From positions 1 through 41,798 of the forward strand of contig CBFDCQ010000023.1 of assembly GCA_965603355.1 (NCBI GenBank): a DNA stretch of 41,798 nt, written 5' to 3'. The position numbers were made by a program, and so were the translations under genes. The DNA is from CBFDCQ01 sp965603355. GTDB taxonomy: Bacteria > Hydrogenedentota > CAZGCA01 > CBFDCQ01. Positions 15,466 through 23,785 of this stretch are shown here, piece after piece; the first letter of the stretch is position 1; every line of letters begins with the position of its first letter. Below the pieces are notes generated by a model. The model was not told where the DNA came from. It searched no databases and saw nothing but the letters and a program-made list of their open reading frames with translations.

Positions 15466-16500
15466 ATGCTTGGGTTTCTTGCTGGCCTGTTTTCGCACGA
15501 TATGGGCATCGACCTCGGTACTGCCAACACCCTGGTATACGTAAAAGGGCAGGGGATTGTTTTGAGTGAACCCTCCGTCGTTGCAATTAACAGAGATACA
15601 AACGGAGTGTGTGCGGTCGGCAACGAAGCCAAAAACATGATAGGTCGTACACCGAGTAATATCGTTCCGATTCGACCGCTTAAGGATGGGGTGATCGCGG
15701 ACTTCGAGCTGACCGAGGCGATGCTGAGCTACTTCATAAGGAAGGTTCACAACAGAAGGAGATTTGCGTGGCCGCGCATTGCCGTGGGGGTACCGTCCGG
15801 TATAACTGAGGTGGAGAAGCGGGCGGTTGTTGACAGCGCCAGGCGCGCCGGAGCGCAGAAGGTATATATAATCGAGGAACCGATGGCGGCCGCGATAGGC
15901 GCTGGGCTGCCGGTTCATGAGCCCGCAGGAAACATGATAGTCGATGTTGGCGGTGGCACGACCGAGGTGGCCGTAATCTCGCTTGGGGGAATCGTCTTCT
16001 GCAAGTCGATTCGTGTGGCCGGTGACGAGATGGATGAGGCCATAATTCAGTACCTGAAGCGAACTTACAACCTGATGATAGGAGAGCGCACCGCAGAAGA
16101 GCTCAAGATTAAGATCGGTTCAGCGTATCCTCTGAAAGACGAGCTTGAGATGCAAGTCAAGGGCAGAGACCAAGTTGCAGGATTGCCGAAGATACTCACA
16201 GTTCGGTCCGAGGAGATCAGGGAAGCAATGCGCGAGCCGGTGGACTCTATTGTGGAAGCGGTCAGGACAACTCTTGAGAGAACTCCGCCGGAGCTATCCG
16301 CCGACATTGTTGACCGAGGCGTTGTGTTGGCTGGTGGTGGCTCGCTGCTCAGGGGACTGGAAAAGCTGCTCAGCAAAGATACCGGTTTGCACGTGACGCG
16401 AGCTGAGGATCCGATGACCAGCGTGGTCATGGGTACCGGAAAATACTTGGAGACGGCCGACAGCGTTCGCTCATACACGCTGAGGGCAGAGAGAGAATAG
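15466..16500 (+). CDS. mreB: Rod shape-determining protein MreB
   Basis: This 344-residue bacterial actin polymerises with ATP under the membrane and directs the elongasome. The phosphate-1 motif G-I-D-L-G-T-A-N-T-L lies near residues 14-23, phosphate-2 I-V-D-V-G-G-G-T-T-E near 160-170 and the adenosine motif L-A-G-G-G-S-L-L-x-G near 285-295. An N-terminal F-L-A-G-L-F-S may be the membrane-binding amphipathic helix. GGAGG at 15454-15458 fits the ATG start. Length is normal. It heads the cluster with mreC, mreD, PBP2 and rodA, all working on side-wall peptidoglycan. Confidence 0.98.
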   Translation: MLGFLAGLFSHDMGIDLGTANTLVYVKGQGIVLSEPSVVAINRDTNGVCAVGNEAKNMIGRTPSNIVPIRPLKDGVIADFELTEAMLSYFIRKVHNRRRFAWPRIAVGVPSGITEVEKRAVVDSARRAGAQKVYIIEEPMAAAIGAGLPVHEPAGNMIVDVGGGTTEVAVISLGGIVFCKSIRVAGDEMDEAIIQYLKRTYNLMIGERTAEELKIKIGSAYPLKDELEMQVKGRDQVAGLPKILTVRSEEIREAMREPVDSIVEAVRTTLERTPPELSADIVDRGVVLAGGGSLLRGLEKLLSKDTGLHVTRAEDPMTSVVMGTGKYLETADSVRSYTLRAERE

Positions 16501-16506
16501 AAGGTC

Positions 16507-17325
16507 TTGGTCTTATCTCGGGTCTTATCAAAGCACCGCACGCTCATACTGCTGGGTCTCGTTCTGGTGGGTGCCCTCGTTTCGATAACTGCGGACGTAA
16601 GCTCCTCTTTGATAGTCGAGAAACTCGATTCCCTCATATCCTACGGTTTTTATCCTTTGCAGAAAGGAGTGACTGCGTTACAGGACGTTGCGAGCGACGC
16701 GTTCGGGGCGGTGATGGCGGTTGGCAGACTGAGGCTGCGGAGCGAGAAGCTCGAGGAGACGGTTGATCTGCTCCAGAGCAAGGTGGTTCGAACGCGCGAG
16801 CTCGAGAAAGAGAACGAGCGCCTCAGAAAACTGCTCGGGTTCGCCGAGAAGCGAGATCTCAAGTTCATGCCGGTTGAGCTCATCGGAAAAGACGCGACCA
16901 GTTGGTTCAACATGGTGACGATTGACAAGGGCGGCAGAGACGGGATCAAGAAGAACGTTGGCGTGGTCACCGACAGCGGGGTAGTTGGGCGCGTGTTGAA
17001 CGTGCAGCCGCTGACGGCCCGGGTTCTGCTGCTGTCGGATTCGAACAGTCGGATCGGCGCTGTTGTTCAGAGAACGCGTGCGCAGGGCGTAGTGCAAGGC
17101 AATGATAGGGGCGGTTGCATTTTAAAGTTTCTTGACCCGATGGCGAACGTCGCGAGGGGCGATCTTGTGGTAACCTCCGGCGATAGTTTGATCTTTCCTC
17201 AGGGATTGGCAATAGGAGAGGTGACGCGAGTGGAGCACGGACGCGGAGAGCTGCTTAAGTGGGTTGAACTGAGGCCTTCGGCGAAACTGTCGCAACTCGA
17301 GGAGGCCGTAGTAATTCTGCCGTGA
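16507..17325 (+). CDS. mreC: Rod shape-determining protein MreC
   Basis: This 272-residue bitopic protein links MreB to periplasmic PBP2. It has one membrane segment near residues 13-30, a coiled coil near 75-110 ending in E-N-E-R-L-R-K-L-L-G-F, and a beta-rich periplasmic domain with V-I-D-K-G-G-R-D-G-I-K-K-N-V-G-V-V-T-like and L-L-L-S-D-S-N-S-R-I-G-A-V-V-type repeats. The start is TTG, 6 nt after the mreB stop, with AGAAGG very close upstream; the true start is uncertain by a few codons. Length is typical (about 270-300). Confidence 0.95.
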   Translation: MVLSRVLSKHRTLILLGLVLVGALVSITADVSSSLIVEKLDSLISYGFYPLQKGVTALQDVASDAFGAVMAVGRLRLRSEKLEETVDLLQSKVVRTRELEKENERLRKLLGFAEKRDLKFMPVELIGKDATSWFNMVTIDKGGRDGIKKNVGVVTDSGVVGRVLNVQPLTARVLLLSDSNSRIGAVVQRTRAQGVVQGNDRGGCILKFLDPMANVARGDLVVTSGDSLIFPQGLAIGEVTRVEHGRGELLKWVELRPSAKLSQLEEAVVILP

Positions 17326-17353
17326 GAGGGGCTTGCTCTCCACGACCTCTGCC

Positions 17354-17365
17354 GGTACATGTACC
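17354..17365. repeat. 12-bp perfect palindrome in the mreC-mreD gap
   Basis: GGTACATGTACC reads the same on both strands. It lies in the 226-nt gap between mreC and mreD. It could be a protein-binding site, but one copy of this size can occur by chance, and I see no convincing promoter beside it. Confidence 0.4.
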
Positions 17366-17551
17366 TTCTAGCTGCAGGGGATGCACAGTGTGGCGATATC
17401 GTGTCTTGATCGTGTGCTGCATCCTGTTAAGCCGTCGCGAGGGATCCGGCTGGTTTACCCTTCCTCTACGTCCGCTCATTATGCTATACGGAGTTCGGTC
17501 TGCGCGCCGGTTTCAGTTTGGCGCAAGGGGCGGTGACAGATCTTGTTGAGA

Positions 17552-18127
17552 ATGCGATATTCTGACACGGTGGAAGAGCAGCAAGGTGCGGGGCGGACTA
17601 TGCCTGCCACGTCGGTCATTCTTGTCGGCACAATTGTGGCGATGGCAGTCCTTCAGATGCATTGGCCCAGCCCGCTCGAGTTCGGCCGGGCCAAGCCCGA
17701 CCTGCTGCTTCTGCTTGTTCTGTACTTCGCGTTCACAGGTGGGCCCGAGAAGGCGATCGGCATAGGTCTGCTGGCCGGGTTTCTCGAGGACATGCTTTCC
17801 GCGGGGCCGCTGGGGCTTAACATATTCTGTAAGGTGCTTCTGGGGTACACGGTTGGCGTGGTCAGCACGAGGCTTATCACGGAACATCCGGTCGTGATGA
17901 CATCGATAGCGTTTCTGGCGACGGTCTGCCAGACCGCGCTCTTGATTCTACTTAGCTTTCTGCACCGGGACGGAGTTCCTGTTGGCTTTATGTTCCTGCA
18001 TGTAGGTATACCGATGGCGTTGTACAACAGCTTGCTCGCACCGCTGTGTTTCTATGGTATGGACAGACTTTTTACGAGGGCACCAACGCGCGCACCGTTG
18101 CGGGGCGAAGGCCTCCAGCACGAGTAG
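17552..18127 (+). CDS. mreD: Rod shape-determining protein MreD
   Basis: This is a small hydrophobic protein with about five to six membrane segments, matching MreD. The conserved-type features are F-G-R-A-K-P-D-L-L-L-L-L-V-L-Y-F-A near the N-terminus and G-x-G-L-L-A-G-F-L-E-D-M-L-S-A-G-P-L-G-L-N in the middle; the latter pattern is diagnostic for the family. The start is uncertain: TTG 17543, ATG 17552 or ATG 17600 are all in frame, and only the last gives an N-terminus that begins at the first membrane segment. Position between mreC and PBP2 confirms the call. Confidence 0.9.
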   Translation: MRYSDTVEEQQGAGRTMPATSVILVGTIVAMAVLQMHWPSPLEFGRAKPDLLLLLVLYFAFTGGPEKAIGIGLLAGFLEDMLSAGPLGLNIFCKVLLGYTVGVVSTRLITEHPVVMTSIAFLATVCQTALLILLSFLHRDGVPVGFMFLHVGIPMALYNSLLAPLCFYGMDRLFTRAPTRAPLRGEGLQHE

Positions 18128-18142
18128 GATAGGAGTAGAGTT

Positions 18143-20095
18143 GTGGAGCGTTTCTCGTACGCCAAGCACATAGGTTTCGGCGATAGAACGCGACGGCTTG
18201 GCTTCTGTCTGCTGATACTTCTTGCAGTACTTACGGTGCGTCTCATTCACCTGCAGATTATCTTCGGCGAAGCGTATCGCAGGCTTTCCGACAGCAACCG
18301 TTACAGGCTGCAGCGTTTGGACGCGCCCCGAGGCCGGATCCTCGACCGCAACGGGGAGGTGCTCGTGGATAACAGGCCTGTGTTCGTGCTGAGCGCGGTG
18401 CCTCGTGAGGTCGACGACCCGGAGGCCACGGCGGCTCGTCTTGCCGAGCTCGTTGCGATAGACTCGGAAAAGATCGTCAACCGGATCAATAGGCTGAGGC
18501 GGGACTTTGCCAGCGTGGCGCTGCACGTTCGCATCAAGGAGGATCTTCCGTTCCGTGAGGTTGTCCGGGTCGAGGAGGCCATGACGGACTTGCCAGGTAT
18601 CATGATCGCTTCACGACCTGTGAGACGTTATGTCCTTGGCGATCTGGCGGCTCCGGTTCTCGGCTATATAGGGGAGATTGACGAAAGACAGCTGGAGCGG
18701 CTCAGGGACAGCGGCTATTACCCCGGGAGCCTTATTGGCAAAACAGGTGTCGAGAGAGTGTGCGAGGAACATCTACGCGGTGTAGACGGCGGCGTGCTCG
18801 TCGAGGTGCATTCGCTCGGGAAACCGCAGGTCGAGACGGATCTGCGCGGCAGACAGGAGTTTCCGGTGGATTCTCTGGGCAGAAGCTTGCACACGGAGCG
18901 CAGGCGAGAGCCGGAGCCCGGCCACAAAGTGTATCTGACCATTGACAGGAGAATTCAACAGCTTGCCGAGAAAGCGCTCGGGGCCGCCACGGGAGCGGTC
19001 GTCGTGATGGACGTAGATACGGGGGACATTCTCGCGCTGGCGAGCAAACCGGCGTATGACCCCAACGTTTTTGTCGGGACCGGCAAAGACGAACAGAGGT
19101 CGGCTCTGCTCAACGATCCGCAACATCCCTTACTTAACAGAGCGTTTCAGGCGAACTATGCTCCGGGTTCCACAGTGAAACCGATGGTGGCGATCGCCGC
19201 CCTGGAAACCGGTGCAATCACACGCGATACGCGGCTGGAGTGTTACGGGTCGTACGATATCGGGCGCAGATTCAGGTGCTGGAATCGGCAAGGTCATGGA
19301 ACGATTAGCGTGGTGGACGCAATCGCCCACTCGTGCGACGTGTTTCTGTATCAGTTGGGTGAACGGCTCGGCGCTGGACAGATTGCAGAATACTTGAGCA
19401 TGTTCGGCCTCGGTCAGCCGACGCGGATTGGACTTCGGGGCGAAAACAGGGGGCTTCTGCCCACGGCGGAGTGGAAAGAGGGACGGTTCGGCGAGGCCTG
19501 GTATCGTGGGGACACCGCGAATTTCTCAATCGGACAGGGATTTATGCTGGCTACACCTCTGCAGCTGGCGAGGGCGTATGCCGCATTGGTGAATGGCGGA
19601 CGTGTATTGCAGCCGCGCCTGGTTCACAGAATAGAGCCGGAAACAGGAGATAATGTGATTGTTCCAGAGATGGTGGCGCCGAGGGTGCTGAATGTCCAGC
19701 GGAAATCGCTGGAGACTGTTGTCGAAGGGCTCCGGAAGGCCGTAGAAAAGCAGACTTACCCTCACGGTACAGGCTACCTGGCCAAGGTCGAGGGGATAGA
19801 CATCATAGGCAAGACTGGTACAGCTCAAGTTGTGGCAAGTGAGAGAACCGAAAATGCTGGGGACGACCCTGAGGCGGTGCCTTACCAGTTCAGGGACCAC
19901 GCGTGGTTCGTCGCAGTCGTGACGGACCAACAACCGAGAATAGTAGTGTGTGTGATGATGGAGCATGTGGGACATGGTGGCGAGACGGCCGCGCCGGCCG
20001 CGGGAGATTTGATCCGCAAGATTTACGCCGGCGAAGAGGTACTCGAGCCCCCCGTCGTTGCGGAGTCGACTGAGTTGGTTCGCGCGGACGGTTAG
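18143..20095 (+). CDS. mrdA: Penicillin-binding protein 2 (peptidoglycan transpeptidase)
   Basis: This 650-residue class B PBP cross-links new side-wall peptidoglycan together with RodA. One membrane anchor lies at about residues 17-38, followed by the pedestal domain with R-G-R-I-L-D-R-N-G and the L-G-Y-I-G-E-I motif. The transpeptidase domain has the S-T-V-K nucleophile motif at S343-K346, S-C-D at 397-399 and K-T-G at 557-559. The SxD form of the second motif is normal for PBP2. The GTG start sits behind AGGAG at 18130-18134. A loop insertion before the last strands (E-R-T-E-N-A-G-D-D region) matches PBP2. It precedes rodA, its glycosyltransferase partner. Confidence 0.96.
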   Translation: MERFSYAKHIGFGDRTRRLGFCLLILLAVLTVRLIHLQIIFGEAYRRLSDSNRYRLQRLDAPRGRILDRNGEVLVDNRPVFVLSAVPREVDDPEATAARLAELVAIDSEKIVNRINRLRRDFASVALHVRIKEDLPFREVVRVEEAMTDLPGIMIASRPVRRYVLGDLAAPVLGYIGEIDERQLERLRDSGYYPGSLIGKTGVERVCEEHLRGVDGGVLVEVHSLGKPQVETDLRGRQEFPVDSLGRSLHTERRREPEPGHKVYLTIDRRIQQLAEKALGAATGAVVVMDVDTGDILALASKPAYDPNVFVGTGKDEQRSALLNDPQHPLLNRAFQANYAPGSTVKPMVAIAALETGAITRDTRLECYGSYDIGRRFRCWNRQGHGTISVVDAIAHSCDVFLYQLGERLGAGQIAEYLSMFGLGQPTRIGLRGENRGLLPTAEWKEGRFGEAWYRGDTANFSIGQGFMLATPLQLARAYAALVNGGRVLQPRLVHRIEPETGDNVIVPEMVAPRVLNVQRKSLETVVEGLRKAVEKQTYPHGTGYLAKVEGIDIIGKTGTAQVVASERTENAGDDPEAVPYQFRDHAWFVAVVTDQQPRIVVCVMMEHVGHGGETAAPAAGDLIRKIYAGEEVLEPPVVAESTELVRADG

Positions 20096-20190
20096 ATGTC
20101 GCCACCTTATGTGCGCAAAGAGGGTTTATTGGCAATGACGTTACCTTGTTCGTTGCAGCAAGGCAAGAAGACGGGAGACTCGGTGTCAGT

Positions 20191-21288
20191 ATGACCGTTA
20201 GAGCTTTGTTGAGGGATTTTGACTGGGTTATGTTCGGCACCGTGGCGGCGGTGTTGTTGCTGGGGCTGCTCACATTGTACAGCGCCTCGCGCCAGAGCGG
20301 ATCAGAAGTCGCTGCGTCACACCATCTTAGGCAGGCGGTGTGGACGTGCGTGGGCCTTTGCGTCATGCTGACGGTGGTGCGGATAGACTACCATCGGTTT
20401 CTCGCGTTCGCTCCGCTCCTTTACGCAGTTGTCTTGTTAGCATTGATACTTGTGCTCGTGCTGCCGTCGCGTGGCGGCGCCGCGCGGAGGTGGTTGAACC
20501 TGGGACCATTGCACATTCAACCCTCGGAGTTCTGCAAGGTGGCTGTTGTACTGCTGCTCGCGAGGTATTTCTCCGCCGTGAAGATCAAGATCAGACGACC
20601 GCGGTTCTTCATTGGTGCGCTGGCTATAGTCGCGCTTCCAATGATGCTCATAGTGCGTGAGCCGGACCTTGGTACGGCCCTGGTGTTCGTGCCGGTCATG
20701 CTTGTCATGCTGTACCTGGCAGGAAGCAAGATGAGACATCTCGTGTCGGTGTGCCTGCTCGGGTGTGCGTCTTCACCGCTGCTCTGGAACTTTCTTGAAG
20801 GCTACCAGAAACGCAGACTTCTCGCTTTCATCAAGCCGGAAGTCGACCCGCTGGGCTGGGGTTATCAGACCATTCAGTCCAAGATTGCCGTGGGGAGCGG
20901 CAGCTTTCTCGGAAAGGGATGGCTGCGCGGGACGCAGTCACGGCTGAACTTTCTGCCCGCTCAACACACTGACTTCGTCTTCTCAGTATATAGCGAGGAA
21001 TGGGGATTCATCGGGGCCGCGTTGCTTCTCGGCCTGTTCGCCGTGATCATCGCCAGAGGCATGGAGACAACGTTGCGAGCCAGAGATTTTTCCGGCAATA
21101 TACTTGCAGGTGGTCTTGTCACTTTGCTTGCATGTCACATACTGATGAACATAGCGGTCGTGCTCGGTCTCATGCCGGTTACGGGGCTGCCGCTGCCGCT
21201 CATGAGTTACGGCGGATCGTCGCTGGTGAGCATGATGGCGCTTATCGGGCTGCTGATAAACATCAGGATCAGGAGTCGCATGTTTTAG
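20191..21288 (+). CDS. rodA: Peptidoglycan glycosyltransferase RodA
   Basis: This 365-residue SEDS-family membrane enzyme polymerises lipid II into glycan strands in the elongasome. About ten hydrophobic segments are visible. SEDS signatures are W-L-N-L-G-P-L-H-I-Q-P-S-E-F-C-K, V-R-E-P-D-L-G-T-A-L-V-F, G-S-F-L-G-K-G and P-A-Q-H-T-D-F-V-F-S-V-Y-S-E-E-W-G, and the ending with M-S-Y-G-G-S-S-L. The D in the H-T-D-F motif region and the E-P-D-L segment are conserved functional sites. ATG 20191 gives a normal length and N-terminus; an in-frame TTG at 20146 would add 15 residues without support. Confidence 0.96.
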   Translation: MTVRALLRDFDWVMFGTVAAVLLLGLLTLYSASRQSGSEVAASHHLRQAVWTCVGLCVMLTVVRIDYHRFLAFAPLLYAVVLLALILVLVLPSRGGAARRWLNLGPLHIQPSEFCKVAVVLLLARYFSAVKIKIRRPRFFIGALAIVALPMMLIVREPDLGTALVFVPVMLVMLYLAGSKMRHLVSVCLLGCASSPLLWNFLEGYQKRRLLAFIKPEVDPLGWGYQTIQSKIAVGSGSFLGKGWLRGTQSRLNFLPAQHTDFVFSVYSEEWGFIGAALLLGLFAVIIARGMETTLRARDFSGNILAGGLVTLLACHILMNIAVVLGLMPVTGLPLPLMSYGGSSLVSMMALIGLLINIRIRSRMF

Positions 21289-21297
21289 GTGGAGCGA

Positions 21298-23097
21298 ATG
21301 AAGGAACTGCACAACATAATCGAAACAACGCTGCCTCTTGTCTCAAAGCCGGCCAGGTATATAGGGAATGAGGTCAACAGCGTTCATAAAGACTGGGACA
21401 ACGTAGAGACAAAGGTTCTTCTGGCGTTTCCTGACATTTACGAGATCGGCATGTCTCACGTTGGGCTCAGGATTCTGTACCACGTTCTGAACAGCGAGCC
21501 TCAGATACTGTGCGAGAGGGTGTTTGCACCGTGGACCGATTTTGATCAGGAGATGCGGCAGCGAGGCATCCCTCTGTTCAGCCTCGAATCATGGCGCCCG
21601 GCCCGCGATTTTGACATAGTAGGGTTCTCCCTACAGTACGAGATCGGGTACTCCAACGTGCTGAACATGTTGGATCTTGCCGGTATCCCATTGAGCAACG
21701 CTGATCGCACGGAGAGTTCGCCCCTGGTTATTGCCGGCGGCCCGTGCGCGTTCAACCCTGAGCCTATGGCGCGTTTCTTCGAGGCGTTCGTCATCGGCGA
21801 CGGGGAGTATGCCGTACTGGAGGTAGCGTCGGTGTACCGCTCATGGAAGCGGCGTGGGGCGACGAGGCGCGACCTATGGCGCGATCTTGCCAAGCTCGAC
21901 GGGGTCTACGTGCCGGAGCTTTACGAAGCGCGCTATGATTCGGCCGGCAAGTTCCAGAGCCTTGAAAGCCGCGATTCAACGGCGCCGTCGGTTATTAAGA
22001 AACGCACCGTTGCGGACCTTGACGCGGCGCCGTACCCCACTGCGCCCATCGTGCCGTTTATCGATATCGTGCACGACAGGCTTGCCGTGGAGATCATGCG
22101 CGGATGTCCCGGCTCGTGCAGGTTCTGCCAGGCGACGACGATATATTCGCCTGCGCGGGAGCGCAGCGTGGAGAAAATCCAGGAATTGATCCGCGCCGGT
22201 CTCGAATCCACCGGTTACGAGGAGATCTCGCTGACCTCGCTGAGCAGCACTGATCACGGCTGCATCGGCGAGATTATAAAGTGGGTGCGTGACACTTTTG
22301 ACGGGCAACACCTTTCGTTGTCGCTGCCTTCGCTCCGGTTTGACTCGTTCTCCGCGGATCTTGCCCGGATGATAGCGATGGAGAAGCGCACCGGCCTCAC
22401 GTTCGCGCCCGAGGCCGGAACTGAACGGTTGAGAAACGCGGTCAATAAGAGGATCAGCGACGAGGAGATGCTGCGCGTAATCAGGACGCTTTTCGACGCG
22501 GGGTGGAAGGCGGTGAAGCTGTATTTCATGGTCGGTCTTCCGACAGAGACGCACGAGGATCTCGAGGGAGTGGCAAGGCTCGCCACGAGCATGGCGCGTC
22601 TGGGCAGGAAAACGGCGGGCCACAAAACGCGTATCAACGTTGCTGTCTCGGCGTTCATACCGAAACCGCACACGCCTTATCAATGGGAGAAGATGCCGGA
22701 GGAGGATGAGTTGCGGCAGAAGTACGAGCTGCTGCGCGCCGGGCTGCGTGCGAAACAGATAACGTTCAGCTGGCGCGATACTGCTCTTGCGAAACTGGAG
22801 GCGACCTTCGCGCGTGGCGACAGGCGGCTCGGCGAGGTGATCCTCAACGCGTGGCAGGCAGGAGCGCGGTTTGACGCGTGGTCGAGCGAAATGCGGTTCG
22901 ACATATGGAGAGAAGCTTGGGCTATGTCGGAAATACCGTTCGATTTCTGCAGCATACCACCGCCCTCGCACGGTGACCCGCTGCCCTGGCAGCATATTGA
23001 CACGGGAGTTACGGTGAACTATCTTCTTGAGGAGCGCGAGGAAACTTACTCTGGATGTGCACATTCCAATGTTGACGCTGAGAATAAAATATCGTAG
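21298..23097 (+). CDS. Radical SAM protein with B12-binding-like N-terminus (TIGR03960-type)
   Basis: This 599-residue protein has an N-terminal Rossmann-like region (about 40-200) with D-I-Y-E-I-G-M-S-H-x-G-L and I-A-G-G-P-C-A-F-N-P-E-P, as in B12-binding radical SAM proteins. The radical SAM core then has C270-x3-C274-x2-C277, ligands of the [4Fe-4S] cluster, in the motif R-G-C-P-G-S-C-R-F-C-Q-A. The F-A-P-E-A-G-T-E-R-L-R-x-x-x-N-K stretch is typical of this group. The reaction is not known; some relatives carry a fused DUF2344 domain, here encoded by the next gene. A ribosome-binding site at 21286-21294 suits ATG 21298; GTG 21289 is an alternative. Confidence 0.88.
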   Translation: MKELHNIIETTLPLVSKPARYIGNEVNSVHKDWDNVETKVLLAFPDIYEIGMSHVGLRILYHVLNSEPQILCERVFAPWTDFDQEMRQRGIPLFSLESWRPARDFDIVGFSLQYEIGYSNVLNMLDLAGIPLSNADRTESSPLVIAGGPCAFNPEPMARFFEAFVIGDGEYAVLEVASVYRSWKRRGATRRDLWRDLAKLDGVYVPELYEARYDSAGKFQSLESRDSTAPSVIKKRTVADLDAAPYPTAPIVPFIDIVHDRLAVEIMRGCPGSCRFCQATTIYSPARERSVEKIQELIRAGLESTGYEEISLTSLSSTDHGCIGEIIKWVRDTFDGQHLSLSLPSLRFDSFSADLARMIAMEKRTGLTFAPEAGTERLRNAVNKRISDEEMLRVIRTLFDAGWKAVKLYFMVGLPTETHEDLEGVARLATSMARLGRKTAGHKTRINVAVSAFIPKPHTPYQWEKMPEEDELRQKYELLRAGLRAKQITFSWRDTALAKLEATFARGDRRLGEVILNAWQAGARFDAWSSEMRFDIWREAWAMSEIPFDFCSIPPPSHGDPLPWQHIDTGVTVNYLLEEREETYSGCAHSNVDAENKIS

Positions 23098-23785
23098 AGG
23101 ACACGCTGTAAGGTTCATATCGCATCTCGACGTGGCGCGTGCGCTCCGAAGAGCGTTGAACCGCTCTGGGATATCGCTGGCGTACACGCAAGGTTTCTCG
23201 CCGCGACCGAAGATCGGTATGGGTATACCGCTTGCCGTGGGTCACCTGAGCGACACGGAATATGCGGACATAACAGTGGCGGAGCCGATCGCCCCGCAAC
23301 GGTTTGCAGAGAGGCTCAACGAAGTTCTGCCCGAGGGGTTGCGCGTGCTGTGGGCTGGAAAGGTTCCGCCGGGAGCCGCCAGCGTTTCAGCATCAATCAC
23401 GGAGATACAATATCAGGCGTCGGTGCCGTGGAGCGTGATCTCCGACGGTGAGCGCAATAAGGATGAACTTGAACGCGCTCTGGAGACGTTTCGCCGAGTT
23501 GACCAGCTCATCATCGAACGGGAACGAAAAGGTAAGACTCAGCGGTTCGACCTCAAACAGCAGGTGCCGATGCTGGAATTGGCATACGGGGCGGATGCCG
23601 TCGAGGTGACGATGCGAATCGCCGTTAGACAGAGCGGTTTTCCGAAACCGGAGGAGGTACTGCGCGCGCTGTTTTCGCTGGAGGACGGACAGATAAAAGG
23701 TGCATCGATAATACGAACGGATGTGGGATTCAGTTCCACGTCGCGAAAAGGAAAGGGAGAAGGTGGGACAAGATATGAATCGTGA
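23069..23785 (+). CDS. DUF2344 / TIGR03936-type radical SAM partner
   Basis: This 238-residue protein begins R-I-K-Y-R-R-G-H-A-V-R-F-I-S-H-L-D and has A-Y-T-Q-G-F-S-P-R-P-K-I-G-M-G-I-P-L-A-V-G, the diagnostic pattern of the DUF2344 family. Its function is unknown; in other genomes it is fused to or next to the radical SAM protein encoded upstream. ATG 23069 lies inside that gene (29-nt overlap), indicating coupled translation; an in-frame start at 23027 would only extend into the upstream coding region. The C-terminal end overlaps the start of rng by 11 nt. Confidence 0.85.
   Translation: MLTLRIKYRRGHAVRFISHLDVARALRRALNRSGISLAYTQGFSPRPKIGMGIPLAVGHLSDTEYADITVAEPIAPQRFAERLNEVLPEGLRVLWAGKVPPGAASVSASITEIQYQASVPWSVISDGERNKDELERALETFRRVDQLIIERERKGKTQRFDLKQQVPMLELAYGADAVEVTMRIAVRQSGFPKPEEVLRALFSLEDGQIKGASIIRTDVGFSSTSRKGKGEGGTRYES

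Noticed and set aside
17322..17549. 75-codon frame bridging mreC and mreD
   Set aside because: It overlaps both neighbours by a few bases, which hints at coupling, but its Cys/Arg-rich translation has no recognisable pattern and no ribosome-binding site; I do not call it a gene without conservation.
21976..23187. 403-codon open frame on the - strand
   Set aside because: It is antisense to the radical SAM gene and has a low-complexity, arginine-rich translation typical of a shadow frame.
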